From Ruminococcus flavefaciens (GTDB taxonomy: Bacteria > Bacillota_A > Clostridia > Oscillospirales > Ruminococcaceae), in assembly GCA_004556875.1 (NCBI GenBank), contig SFFP01000062.1, positions 1 through 9,286 on the forward strand: DNA of 9,286 bases. Direction: 5' to 3'. A model generated the notes under the pieces. That model saw nothing but the letters and a program-made list of their open reading frames with translations, made no database searches and was not told the DNA's origin. How positions within the stretch are numbered: position 1 is the first letter of the stretch; each line of letters opens with the position of its first letter. Both the position numbers and the translations under genes were made by a program. Positions 1 to 6,559 of the stretch are shown piece after piece.

Positions 1-1
1 T

Positions 2-340
2 ATGGCTTATATTGAGGCATTCGGAGTCCCTGTTGTCTACGTGAACAGTATAGGTGAGCTTGAATATATGCCTGGCAAAATGGGCGCAATGATGAAAAAA
101 TATGGTTTCAGAATGAATGGCATGAGCAGGATATATGCTCCAAAATCTGTACCGATAAATACGGATATCACCGATGCTATCGGTGCAGAGGTCGATATTC
201 AGCCTAAGAAAATGTATAAAGAGATACAATTCTATGGTGAGGATATTTTACGCGGCAACTGGCTGTTCAAGCACTTTATCCTCAAACCTGATACAGTGGC
301 AGGTATCAAGTCTTATGAGAACGAACATAAAAAGAAATAG
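2..340 (+). CDS. C-terminal part of a probable carbon-nitrogen (nitrilase-family) hydrolase, cut by the window edge
   Basis: This reading frame is open from the first bases of the window to TAG at 338-340 (112 residues). The ATG at position 2 is probably an internal Met, because family members are usually about 260-330 residues. The segment VPVVYVNSIGELEY (about residues 9-22) followed by NGMSRIY (39-45) fits the late part of the nitrilase fold, where a 'GVPVVxxN' strand is followed by a 'G.SRI' strand. The catalytic Glu-Lys-Cys residues would lie upstream, outside the window, so activity and substrate (amide, nitrile or carbamoyl) cannot be judged. The basic tail is typical of a cytoplasmic enzyme end. 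It is separated from the fru operon by a strong terminator and about 290 bp, so it is probably an independent transcription unit. Family assignment is from remembered sequence patterns and is moderately sure. Confidence 0.6.
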   Translation: MAYIEAFGVPVVYVNSIGELEYMPGKMGAMMKKYGFRMNGMSRIYAPKSVPINTDITDAIGAEVDIQPKKMYKEIQFYGEDILRGNWLFKHFILKPDTVAGIKSYENEHKKK

Positions 341-382
341 GTTGAATCGCATATGATAATGCGGTTCAACCTATTTCTTTTT
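329..382 (+). terminator. Long-stem intrinsic terminator that includes the hydrolase stop codon
   Basis: The arms at 329-351 and 360-382 pair over 23 bp with a single G-U pair and an 8-nt loop (352-359). The left arm starts with AAAAAG and the right arm ends in CTTTTT, so the structure reads as an A-tract/T-tract terminator and could work in both directions. The upstream TAG (338-340) lies inside the left arm, so a ribosome finishing translation would cover part of the stem. Confidence 0.85.
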
Positions 383-490
383 ATACAGTCAATTACCGTC
401 ATCAATTCGTCTGAGAAAACATCATCCATAGTCAAAATAGACAAATCGTGTGGTCATTTGTTGTTTATCTACACAGATATTTACTGCCGA

Positions 491-579
491 TGAATGTTTT
501 TGATTGAATTCTCTTGACTATTATGACACTTGATGATATAATTCAATCAACATCAATCATATTCATTCACATTCACTCA
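491..579. promoter_or_regulatory. Probable FruR operator array: TGANTGA/TCANTCA half-sites around the fru promoter
   Basis: A perfect 11-bp inverted repeat, TTGATTGAATT (500-510) and AATTCAATCAA (540-550), flanks the -35 and overlaps the -10 of the fru promoter. On the right side the unit repeats every 10 bp: ATTCAATCA (541-549), CATCAATCA (551-559), ATTCATTCA (561-569) and ATTCACTCA (571-579), all matching NNTCANTCA. On the left a partial unit TGAATGT (491-497) lies 10 bp before TGATTGA (501-507). Units on the same helix face, next to a DeoR-family regulator gene, suggest autoregulation by FruR with fructose-1-phosphate as inducer. Binding is inferred; the repeats are seen. Confidence 0.75.
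514..542 (+). promoter_or_regulatory. Sigma-A promoter of the fru-pts operon
   Basis: The -35 TTGACT (514-519) and -10 TATAAT (537-542) are separated by 17 bp, which is close to perfect consensus. Initiation would fall near 549-550, inside the operator repeats, leaving a leader of about 80 nt before fruR. Repressor binding at the flanking half-sites would block polymerase. Confidence 0.85.
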
Positions 580-630
580 TAAATGTTCGTTTGATAATGA
601 TACTATTAAATATTCAGGACGGGGATAATT

Positions 631-1377
631 TTGCTTACAGAAGAAAGACATAAGATGATACTTAATGCACTCGACGGTAAAAATGCCGTTACGCTCAGTG
701 AGCTTTGCTCATTACTCGGCGCTTCTGCATCTACCGTGAGGAGAGATCTTAATCACCTTGCAGAACGCGGACTGCTTATCAAGATACATGGCGGTGCTAT
801 GCCCTGCATTGACAAATTCAGCTTCGGAGAACAGAATATTGAAGAAAAATCTCATCTTTATAATGATGAAAAGACTGCTATAGCTAAGTATGCAGCTTCA
901 CTGATAGAAGACGGTGATTTCGTATTCATTGACGCCGGAACAACAACTGAAAAAATGATAGACTATATCTCTGCAAAAAACGTCACATTTGTTACCAATG
1001 CCTTTGTTCACGCAAAAAAGCTTGCACAAAGAGGCTTCAAAGTTTTCCTCCCAGCCGGTGAGATAAAGCATACAACAGAAGCGATCGTCGGCGCAGAGTG
1101 TGTCAGCAGCCTTCAGGCTTACAACTTCACAAAAAGCTTCATCGGAGCAAACGGAATCTCACTTTCTGCCGGAGTTTCCACTCCCGACAGAAATGAGGCG
1201 AGCATAAAGGCTGAGGTGATCAGACACAGCAGGACCGCATATATCCTTTCGGATCATTCCAAATTCGATCAGATTACCTCAGTAACTTTCACGGATCTTG
1301 ATAAGGTCATAATAATCACTGATAAACTCAGTGATAAAAAATATCTGACAGCTGCAAATATCAAGGAGGTGATGTAG
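631..1377 (+). CDS. fruR: DeoR-family transcriptional regulator of the fructose operon
   Basis: This 248-residue protein has the normal DeoR-family length. The N-terminus carries the winged helix-turn-helix, with recognition helix SASTVRRDLNHLAERG at residues 32-47 and the 'IKIHGGA' wing at 50-56. The rest is the DeoR sugar-phosphate sensor domain, seen in DAGTTT (101-106), GANGIS (172-177) and DHSKFD (208-213). The start is TTG at 631, six bases after the purine-rich GGACGGGG; the next in-frame Met is residue 9 and would clip the HTH. As first gene of the operon and preceded by the operator repeats, it most likely represses its own operon and is released by a phosphorylated fructose, as known for FruR proteins of Firmicutes. 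The ligand is inferred from context. Its stop directly abuts the fruK start. Confidence 0.93.
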   Translation: MLTEERHKMILNALDGKNAVTLSELCSLLGASASTVRRDLNHLAERGLLIKIHGGAMPCIDKFSFGEQNIEEKSHLYNDEKTAIAKYAASLIEDGDFVFIDAGTTTEKMIDYISAKNVTFVTNAFVHAKKLAQRGFKVFLPAGEIKHTTEAIVGAECVSSLQAYNFTKSFIGANGISLSAGVSTPDRNEASIKAEVIRHSRTAYILSDHSKFDQITSVTFTDLDKVIIITDKLSDKKYLTAANIKEVM

Positions 1378-2277
1378 TTGGTATACACTGTAACATTCAA
1401 CCCTGCCATCGACTATGTTGTACACACAGCTGAAATGAGGCTTGGCGAAGTTAATCGTTCATCATCGGAGGAAATGTACTTCGGCGGCAAAGGGATAAAT
1501 GTGTCCATAGTTCTGAATGAGCTTGGTACACCGTCCATTGCTCTGGGCTTCACCGCAGGCTTCACAGGCGAGGCTATCGAAAACGGTATCAAGGCAATGG
1601 GCATAAAATCAGATTTCGTAAGACTGAAAACCGGCAACTCCCGGATCAATGTCAAGATCAAAGCCGGCGAAGAAACCGAACTCAACGGTCAGGGGCCGCA
1701 CATAGACGACGAGGCGCTGGAAGCACTTTTCGTAAAGCTGGACAAGCTGTCAGACGGTGATACGCTCGTGCTTGCAGGCAGTATCCCTTCCAGTCTTCCA
1801 TCGGACATCTATGAGAGGATCATGCAGAGACTTTCGGACAGAAAGATCAGGACAGTTGTTGACGCCACAAATGACCTTCTGCTCAACGTTCTGAAGTACA
1901 AGCCCTTCCTCATCAAGCCAAATAATCATGAGCTTGGTGAGATGTTCGGAGTAACCCTCTCGGAAGATGAAGAAATAGAGCGCTATGCCCGAAAACTGAA
2001 AGACATGGGAGCTATAAATGTTCTGATATCAATGGCTGGTGACGGAGCTATGCTTATTGACGAGAACGGTAAATGCCACCGTTGCGGCGTCTGCAAGGGA
2101 AAAGTCAGAAACTCGGTCGGTGCAGGAGATTCCATGGTAGCAGGTTTTCTGACCGGAGCTCAGAACGGCGACTATGAATACGCATTAAAGCTCGGTACCG
2201 CCGCAGGAGGAGCCACAGCTTTCTCAGACGGACTGGCAGTAAAAACCAAGATCGAAGAGCTGCTCGCTCAGCTCTGA
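1378..2277 (+). CDS. fruK: 1-phosphofructokinase (PfkB family)
   Basis: This cytoplasmic kinase phosphorylates fructose-1-phosphate with ATP to fructose-1,6-bisphosphate, feeding imported fructose into glycolysis. At 299 residues it has the usual length. PfkB features are visible: TFNPAIDY near the N-terminus (Asp12 in the sugar site), the GGKGIN loop (36-41), and the nucleotide-site signature NSVGAGDS with catalytic Asp251. The NPA(I/L)D and GGKG.N pairing is typical of the FruK/LacC branch, and position between fruR and fruA favours FruK over tagatose-6-phosphate kinase. Translation starts at TTG 1378, directly after the fruR stop, with a perfect AAGGAGGTGA site at 1363-1372 inside the end of fruR. 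The two genes are therefore likely to be translationally coupled. Confidence 0.95.
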   Translation: MVYTVTFNPAIDYVVHTAEMRLGEVNRSSSEEMYFGGKGINVSIVLNELGTPSIALGFTAGFTGEAIENGIKAMGIKSDFVRLKTGNSRINVKIKAGEETELNGQGPHIDDEALEALFVKLDKLSDGDTLVLAGSIPSSLPSDIYERIMQRLSDRKIRTVVDATNDLLLNVLKYKPFLIKPNNHELGEMFGVTLSEDEEIERYARKLKDMGAINVLISMAGDGAMLIDENGKCHRCGVCKGKVRNSVGAGDSMVAGFLTGAQNGDYEYALKLGTAAGGATAFSDGLAVKTKIEELLAQL

Positions 2278-2304
2278 TATTACAACAGTAAGGAGGAATA
2301 GCTC

Positions 2305-4224
2305 ATGAGAATTGTAGATCTGCTCAGCAAAAATAGCATCAAGCTGAACGCTTCCCCAAAGTCAAAATCCGAAGCTATCGATATGCTCATAGACCTTCAG
2401 GTAAAAGGCGGAAATATCGCCGATAAGGAAGCTTATAAAAAAGGCATCCTCGCAAGAGAGGAAAAAGGTTCGACCGCTGTTGGCGAAGGAATTGCAATAC
2501 CACACGCAAAAAGCGAAGCTGTAAAGGCTCCATCACTGGCGGCAATGACAGTTCCGGATGGGGTTGATTACGAAGCCCTTGATGATGAGCCCTCAAATCT
2601 GCTGTTTATGATAGCAGCCCCCAATGACGGAGATGTTCATCTTGAAGTTCTGTCCAGACTTATGACTATACTCATGGACGAGGATTTCAGAGACGACCTT
2701 CTGAAAGCCAAGGACGCTGATGAGTTCCTGAAGGTCATCGACGATATGGAGAAGGAGAAATATCCCGACGAACCTGCTGCTGAAGAAAGATCCGAAAACG
2801 GATATAAAGTTCTTGCGGTAACCGCCTGCCCGACGGGTATTGCCCACACCCATATGGCTGCCGAGGCTCTTGAAAAAGCAGGCAAAAAGCTGGGTATCTC
2901 CATTAAAGTTGAGACAAACGGTTCCGGCGGCGCAAAGAATATTCTCACTCAGGAAGAGATCGACGCCTGCGACGGTATAATCGTAGCTGCCGACAAAACT
3001 GTCTCTATGGCGCGTTTCAACGGCAAAAAAGTCATAAAGACCAAGGTATCAGACGGTATAAAGATCCCCGAGGAGCTTATAAACCGCATCGAAGCAGGAG
3101 ACGCTCCCGTATATCATCATGAGGGCGAAGCCGACAGCAGCTCATCGAGCACATCTGACAGCGAAGGCTTCGGAAGAAAGCTTTACAAACACCTCATGAA
3201 CGGCGTTTCAAATATGCTGCCCTTCACAGTTGCGGGAGGCATTTTTATCGCGATAGCCTTCCTGATAGACTCCTTCGGAGGCGCTCCTCAGGACGGTGAT
3301 TTCGGTTCCCACCTTGCGGCTGCGGCATGGTTCAAGACTATCGGAAACTACGCTTTCCAGTTCATGATACCTGTGCTTGCAGGATATATCGGACTCAGCA
3401 TCGCTGACCGCCCCGGCTTCCTTGTTGGTATGGCAGGAGGCGCAATGGCAGCCGCAGGTGCAACCTTTGCTTCTCCGGGAGGAGATGTTCCCTCAGGCTT
3501 CCTCGGTGCGCTGCTGGCGGGCTTTATCGGCGGATACCTCACACTTTGCCTGGAAAAGGCGTGCAATAAGCTGCCCAAGGCTCTCAACGGTATCAAGCCC
3601 GTACTCATTTATCCTCTCGGAGGACTCGCCATTGTCGGCATCATGATGTGTGCAGTCAACCCTGTAATGGGCATTCTCAACGACGGTCTCTCCAACTTCC
3701 TCAACAGCATGGGCGACTCGAGCAAGGTCCTCCTTGGCTGCATACTCGGAGGTATGATGGCGATAGACATGGGCGGTCCCTTCAACAAGGCAGCCTATGT
3801 ATTCGGCGTTGCTGCTATCTCTCAGGGCAACTTCAATATAATGGCAGCAGTAATGTTAGGAGGTATGGTCCCCCCTATCGCTATAGCACTGGCTACCACA
3901 TTCTTCAAAAACAGATTTACCGAGGAGGAACGCAAGAACGGTCCCGTCAACTACATTATGGGACTCAGCTTCATAACAGAAGGCGCTATCCCCTACGCCG
4001 CAGCTGACCCTGCAAGAGTGATCCCCTCCTGTATCGTAGGTGCGGCAACAGCAGGCGGCATATCAATGGCATTCGGCTGTACGCTCAGAGCTCCTCACGG
4101 CGGTATATTCGTATTCCCTGTGGTAGGACACCCTCTCCAGTATGTTATAGCACTTGCCATCGGCTCAGTAGTTGGAATGTTAATGCTGGCTCTGCTCAAA
4201 AAGAAGCATCCTCAGAACGCATAA
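2305..4224 (+). CDS. fruA: PTS fructose transporter, fused EIIABC
   Basis: This 639-residue membrane permease imports fructose and phosphorylates it at C1. Domain order is A-B-C. EIIA (about 1-148) has the phospho-site EGIAIPHAKS with His67. A charged linker leads to EIIB (about 166-265), with the phospho-cysteine in TACPTGIAHTHMAAEAL (Cys175). A Ser-rich linker (278-284) leads to the membrane domain EIIC (about 295-632), which has roughly nine hydrophobic stretches and the conserved FITEGAIPYAAADP loop (556-569). All three domains look intact. The strong AGGAGG at 2291-2296 lies 8 nt before ATG. The fusion removes the need for separate EII proteins, and with downstream ptsH-ptsI the operon carries the complete phosphorelay. 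Fructose is inferred from the family and fruK; mannose-type specificity is less likely. Confidence 0.95.
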   Translation: MRIVDLLSKNSIKLNASPKSKSEAIDMLIDLQVKGGNIADKEAYKKGILAREEKGSTAVGEGIAIPHAKSEAVKAPSLAAMTVPDGVDYEALDDEPSNLLFMIAAPNDGDVHLEVLSRLMTILMDEDFRDDLLKAKDADEFLKVIDDMEKEKYPDEPAAEERSENGYKVLAVTACPTGIAHTHMAAEALEKAGKKLGISIKVETNGSGGAKNILTQEEIDACDGIIVAADKTVSMARFNGKKVIKTKVSDGIKIPEELINRIEAGDAPVYHHEGEADSSSSSTSDSEGFGRKLYKHLMNGVSNMLPFTVAGGIFIAIAFLIDSFGGAPQDGDFGSHLAAAAWFKTIGNYAFQFMIPVLAGYIGLSIADRPGFLVGMAGGAMAAAGATFASPGGDVPSGFLGALLAGFIGGYLTLCLEKACNKLPKALNGIKPVLIYPLGGLAIVGIMMCAVNPVMGILNDGLSNFLNSMGDSSKVLLGCILGGMMAIDMGGPFNKAAYVFGVAAISQGNFNIMAAVMLGGMVPPIAIALATTFFKNRFTEEERKNGPVNYIMGLSFITEGAIPYAAADPARVIPSCIVGAATAGGISMAFGCTLRAPHGGIFVFPVVGHPLQYVIALAIGSVVGMLMLALLKKKHPQNA

Positions 4225-4255
4225 AACAAATCATTATTATAAGGAGTGTAAATTT

Positions 4256-4522
4256 ATGGTATCAAAAAAGGTAACTATCGTAAACGCAGAAGGTATGCAC
4301 ATGAGACCCGCAGGTATGATCGCAAAGGCTGTCAAGGCTCATTCAGAAAGCGAGGTCATTCTCAAAGCCAATGATAAGGACATCAAGGCTAAAAATGTCA
4401 TGCAGATCATGGCAGCGGGACTCAAAAAGGGCACCGAAGTGGAAATAGTCGTTAACGGCGGTAACGAGCAGGCAGTTCTTGATGAACTCGCTGCAATGTT
4501 CGAGAACGGTTTCGGCGAATAA
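4256..4522 (+). CDS. ptsH: HPr phosphocarrier protein without the regulatory Ser46
   Basis: This 88-residue cytoplasmic protein carries phosphate from enzyme I to the EIIA domain of FruA. The active-site histidine is His15 in NAEGMHMRPAG, followed by the conserved Arg17 and Pro18. In Bacillus-type HPr the regulatory segment reads KSIMGVMSLG, with Ser46 phosphorylated by HPr kinase. The aligned segment here is KNVMQIMAAG, so Ser46 is replaced by Asn (Asn47 in this numbering), and the nearby Gly and Ser are also changed. The protein should therefore relay phosphate normally but should not form P-Ser-HPr, the CcpA co-effector. The start has AAGGAG at 4241-4246, and the gene follows fruA by 31 bp. 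The replacement is seen; the regulatory consequence is inferred. Confidence 0.93.
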   Translation: MVSKKVTIVNAEGMHMRPAGMIAKAVKAHSESEVILKANDKDIKAKNVMQIMAAGLKKGTEVEIVVNGGNEQAVLDELAAMFENGFGE

Positions 4523-4534
4523 TTCCAAACGAAA

Positions 4535-4560
4535 ATGGGACGGCATCACTGCTGTCCCAT
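4535..4560 (+). other. Stem-loop in the ptsH-ptsI spacer
   Basis: ATGGGACGGC (4535-4544) pairs with GCTGTCCCAT (4551-4560) over 10 bp with one G-U pair and a 6-nt loop. No T-run follows, so it is not a typical terminator. It ends a few bases before the ptsI ribosome site (AAAGGAGGTG, 4567-4576). It could stabilise the 3' end of a fruRKA-ptsH message or lower ptsI expression relative to ptsH. Confidence 0.6.
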
Positions 4561-4583
4561 ACCTTTAAAGGAGGTGCATCAAT

Positions 4584-6215
4584 ATGACCATTTTCAAAGG
4601 CAAGGGAGTTTACGGTGCTGTAGCTATCGGTAAGATCTCTGTTTTCAAACGAAGGGACACAACTGTAAAGCGAATACACGTCAGCGATACAGCTGCCGAG
4701 AAGAAAAGACTGGAAGCCGCAAAGGAAGCGGCAACAGCTCAGCTTCAGGAAATATATGACAAGGCACTCAAGGAGGTCGGTGAGCAGAATGCTCAGATCT
4801 TTGAGATACACATGATGATGATCGAAGATGACGATTACAACGAGTCCATCGAAAGTATTATCGACACTCAGTCTGTCAATGCAGAATATGCAGTCTCGGT
4901 GACCGCCGATAACTTTTCAGAAATGTTCGCGTCTATGGACGATGCCTATATGCAAGCGCGCTCCGCAGACGTAAAGGATATATCGAATCGCATTATCGCC
5001 TGCCTTTCAGACGACGGTTCTCAGGAGAACAGCAGCGACGAAAAAGTGATAATCTGTGCAGACGATCTGGCTCCCAGCGAAACCGTTCTGCTGGACAAGA
5101 ACAAGGTCCTCGCTTTTGTTACATCTCATGGCTCTTCAAATTCTCACACAGCTATACTGGCAAGGAATATGAATATCCCTGCCGTTATCGGTGCAGGTGA
5201 TGATTTTCTCTCAGCTGTGTCAGACGGTATGTTTGCCGCAGTTGACGGATATACCGCTGAGGTATTCCTCTCTCCTGACACCGAGGCTCTCGAAAAACTC
5301 GAAACGAAGCAGAAAGAGGACGAGGAAAAGAAGAGGCTTCTCCAGGAGTTAAAAGGCAAGGAAAACGTTACGCTCGACGGAACAAAGATCAATATTTTTG
5401 CCAATATCGGCGGAGTGGATCATATCGGAGCAGTTCTTGCCAACGACGCAGGAGGAATTGGTCTATTCCGAAGTGAATTTCTCTATCTTGAGAGCAGCGA
5501 TTATCCGACCGAAGAGCAGCAGTTTGCTGCCTACAAAAAGGTGCTTGAAAGCATGGCTGGCAAAAAGGTCATTATACGTACTCTTGACATCGGCGCTGAC
5601 AAGAAGGTGGATTATTTTGATCTCGCAAAGGAGGACAATCCTGCCCTCGGTTTCAGAGCTATAAGGATCTGTCTCACTCGTCCAGAGATATTCAGGACAC
5701 AGCTCCGTGCCCTTTACAGGGCTTCCGCATTCGGCAAGCTTGGTATCATGTTCCCTATGATAACAAGTGTATCGGAGGTGGAACAGATCAAAAAAATATG
5801 CGCAGAGGTCAGAGAGGAGCTCCGCGCTGACGGAGTAGACTTCGATGAAAACGCAGAACTCGGTATAATGATCGAAACTCCCGCAGCAGCTGTCATAAGC
5901 GATAAACTTGCTCCTCTTGTTGACTTTTTCAGCGTAGGTACCAATGACCTGACACAGTACACTCTCGCCTGTGACAGGCAAAACAGTGCCGTTGAACAGT
6001 TCGTTGATACACACCATGAAGCTATTCTCCGGCTCATAGAAATGTCTGCAAAAAATGCCCATGCAAATGGTGCGTGGATAGGTATATGCGGTGAACTTGC
6101 AGCTGACACAAGTCTTACCGAAACATTCCTGAGAATGGGTATAGACGAGCTTTCAGTTTCGCCTTCCTTTGTACTCAAGGTCAGAGACGCAGTAAGACAC
6201 ACTGATCTCTCCTGA
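4584..6215 (+). CDS. ptsI: PTS enzyme I (phosphoenolpyruvate-protein phosphotransferase)
   Basis: This soluble enzyme autophosphorylates with PEP and passes phosphate to HPr, starting the relay that drives fructose uptake. At 543 residues it is slightly shorter than the common 570-575. The N-terminal HPr-binding/phosphohistidine part holds SHGSSNSHTAILARN with active His188. The C-terminal PEP barrel shows RSEFLY (Arg296), RTLDIGADK (Arg332), ETPAAAV (Glu431), GTNDLTQY (Asn454, Asp455) and catalytic Cys502 in GICGELAAD. Two small departures from the usual pattern are Ala for the second Gly in RTLDIGGDK and VDYF for the following LPYF. A strong AAAGGAGGTG precedes ATG. It is the last gene of the operon, and no clear terminator with a T-run follows within 100 bp. 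Location with fru genes suggests fructose may be the main or only PTS sugar of this organism (inference). Confidence 0.95.
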   Translation: MTIFKGKGVYGAVAIGKISVFKRRDTTVKRIHVSDTAAEKKRLEAAKEAATAQLQEIYDKALKEVGEQNAQIFEIHMMMIEDDDYNESIESIIDTQSVNAEYAVSVTADNFSEMFASMDDAYMQARSADVKDISNRIIACLSDDGSQENSSDEKVIICADDLAPSETVLLDKNKVLAFVTSHGSSNSHTAILARNMNIPAVIGAGDDFLSAVSDGMFAAVDGYTAEVFLSPDTEALEKLETKQKEDEEKKRLLQELKGKENVTLDGTKINIFANIGGVDHIGAVLANDAGGIGLFRSEFLYLESSDYPTEEQQFAAYKKVLESMAGKKVIIRTLDIGADKKVDYFDLAKEDNPALGFRAIRICLTRPEIFRTQLRALYRASAFGKLGIMFPMITSVSEVEQIKKICAEVREELRADGVDFDENAELGIMIETPAAAVISDKLAPLVDFFSVGTNDLTQYTLACDRQNSAVEQFVDTHHEAILRLIEMSAKNAHANGAWIGICGELAADTSLTETFLRMGIDELSVSPSFVLKVRDAVRHTDLS

Positions 6216-6256
6216 TAATTAAACCAAACAAAAAAGCGCCTGTAACTGTGATATGA

Positions 6257-6363
6257 GTATCGCTGTTATAATATACCAATAGCCCATGGTCTATTGACAT
6301 ACAAAAAAGTATGTCATATAAGTTGTTTTTAGGCTTTTGCAATATTGCAAATAAAAGCGATAC
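6257..6363. repeat. Cluster of nested inverted repeats downstream of ptsI
   Basis: An 8-bp closing pair, GTATCGCT (6257-6264) with AGCGATAC (6356-6363), encloses a near-perfect 20-bp palindrome CAATAG-CCCATGGT-CTATTG (6277-6296, one mismatched pair), a perfect 8-bp hairpin TGACATAC/GTATGTCA (6295-6316) and the 14-bp palindrome TTGCAATATTGCAA (6337-6350). The arrangement could be a structured RNA, regulator binding sites or the end of a decayed mobile element. AT-rich DNA makes some of this likely by chance. Confidence 0.45.
6294..6322 (+). promoter_or_regulatory. Orphan sigma-A-like promoter with a palindromic operator in its spacer
   Basis: TTGACA (6294-6299, perfect) and TATAAG (6317-6322, 5 of 6) are separated by exactly 17 bp. 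The spacer and -35 are spanned by the perfect inverted repeat TGACATAC-A6-GTATGTCA (6295-6316), a layout typical of a repressor-controlled promoter. No gene with a ribosome site begins just downstream on the plus strand; the next one starts at 6785. A short RNA from about 6329 to the hairpin at 6382-6401 is possible. The promoter may instead be left over from a lost gene. Confidence 0.55.
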
Positions 6364-6381
6364 CCTATTGAAAGATGATTA

Positions 6382-6401
6382 GAGCCGGTTATTACCGGCT
6401 C
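6382..6401. terminator. GC-rich hairpin, possible terminator
   Basis: GAGCCGGT (6382-6389) and ACCGGCTC (6394-6401) form a perfect 8-bp stem with a 4-nt loop. The T-run is poor on both strands, so termination is uncertain. On the minus strand it lies nine bases after the stop of the recombinase fragment, the place expected for that gene's own terminator. On the plus strand it would be the first strong hairpin downstream of ptsI and of the orphan promoter. Confidence 0.5.
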
Positions 6402-6409
6402 CGTCTCAT

Positions 6410-6556
6410 TTATGTAAACTTTCTTTCGTATTCTTTGAGCCTGCGGTAAAATGTGTTGGCACGCAGTCCCATTTCTTTCTGAAACCATACAGCAGTAATA
6501 GTACCAGACTTCCACTGCTCATACAGCTGACCGAACTTTACCCAGTCAATAGCGAT
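6410..6556 (-). pseudogene. Remnant of a serine recombinase (resolvase-type) C-terminal DNA-binding end
   Basis: Read on the minus strand, 48 codons end in TAA (6412-6410) and encode IAIDWVKFGQLYEQWKSG, then TITAVWFQKEMGLRANTFYR, then RLKEYERKFT. The pattern 'W.xG.ITAV....LGL..NTFYR.VKEYE' is the helix-turn-helix tail that ends many resolvase/invertase-family recombinases of Clostridia. An in-frame TGA (6559-6557) stops the frame upstream. No catalytic domain (N-terminal Ser, Arg motifs) is found in any frame before lmw-ptp at 6785, so this is a truncated relic about 50 residues long. A hairpin just past the stop fits the original gene end. The match is by memory of the family, so a short functional DNA-binding protein cannot be fully excluded, but no ribosome site is visible. 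Confidence 0.6.
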
Positions 6557-6559
6557 TCA

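Noticed and set aside
441..461. Inverted repeat ACAAAT/ATTTGT upstream of the fru promoter, considered as a catabolite (cre) site
   Set aside because: It does not fit the cre consensus around a central CG, and six-base arms in AT-rich DNA are easily found by chance.
3648..4007. A 119-residue plus-strand frame inside fruA
   Set aside because: It is a shifted-frame shadow of the EIIC coding region, rich in Arg, Gln and Tyr, with no support as a gene.
5463..6202. Long minus-strand open frames inside ptsI (5463-6062 and 5714-6202)
   Set aside because: They lie opposite a fully conserved enzyme I coding region, have Cys/Ser-rich unlikely protein sequence, and show no recognisable domain.
6230..6264. 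A terminator for ptsI in the A-rich stretch near AGCGCC and CGCT
   Set aside because: Only about four pairs form across a long loop, and the A-run precedes the stem on the plus strand with no T-run after it.
6291..6515. A 74-residue minus-strand open frame across the spacer
   Set aside because: The recombinase-like signal is in a different minus-strand frame; this one has no domain or ribosome site.
6291..6552. CTATTGAC (6291-6298) and GTCAATAG (6545-6552) as terminal repeats of an inserted element
   Set aside because: Only 8 bp match, no target duplication is visible, and such a match over 260 bp of AT-rich DNA is weak evidence.
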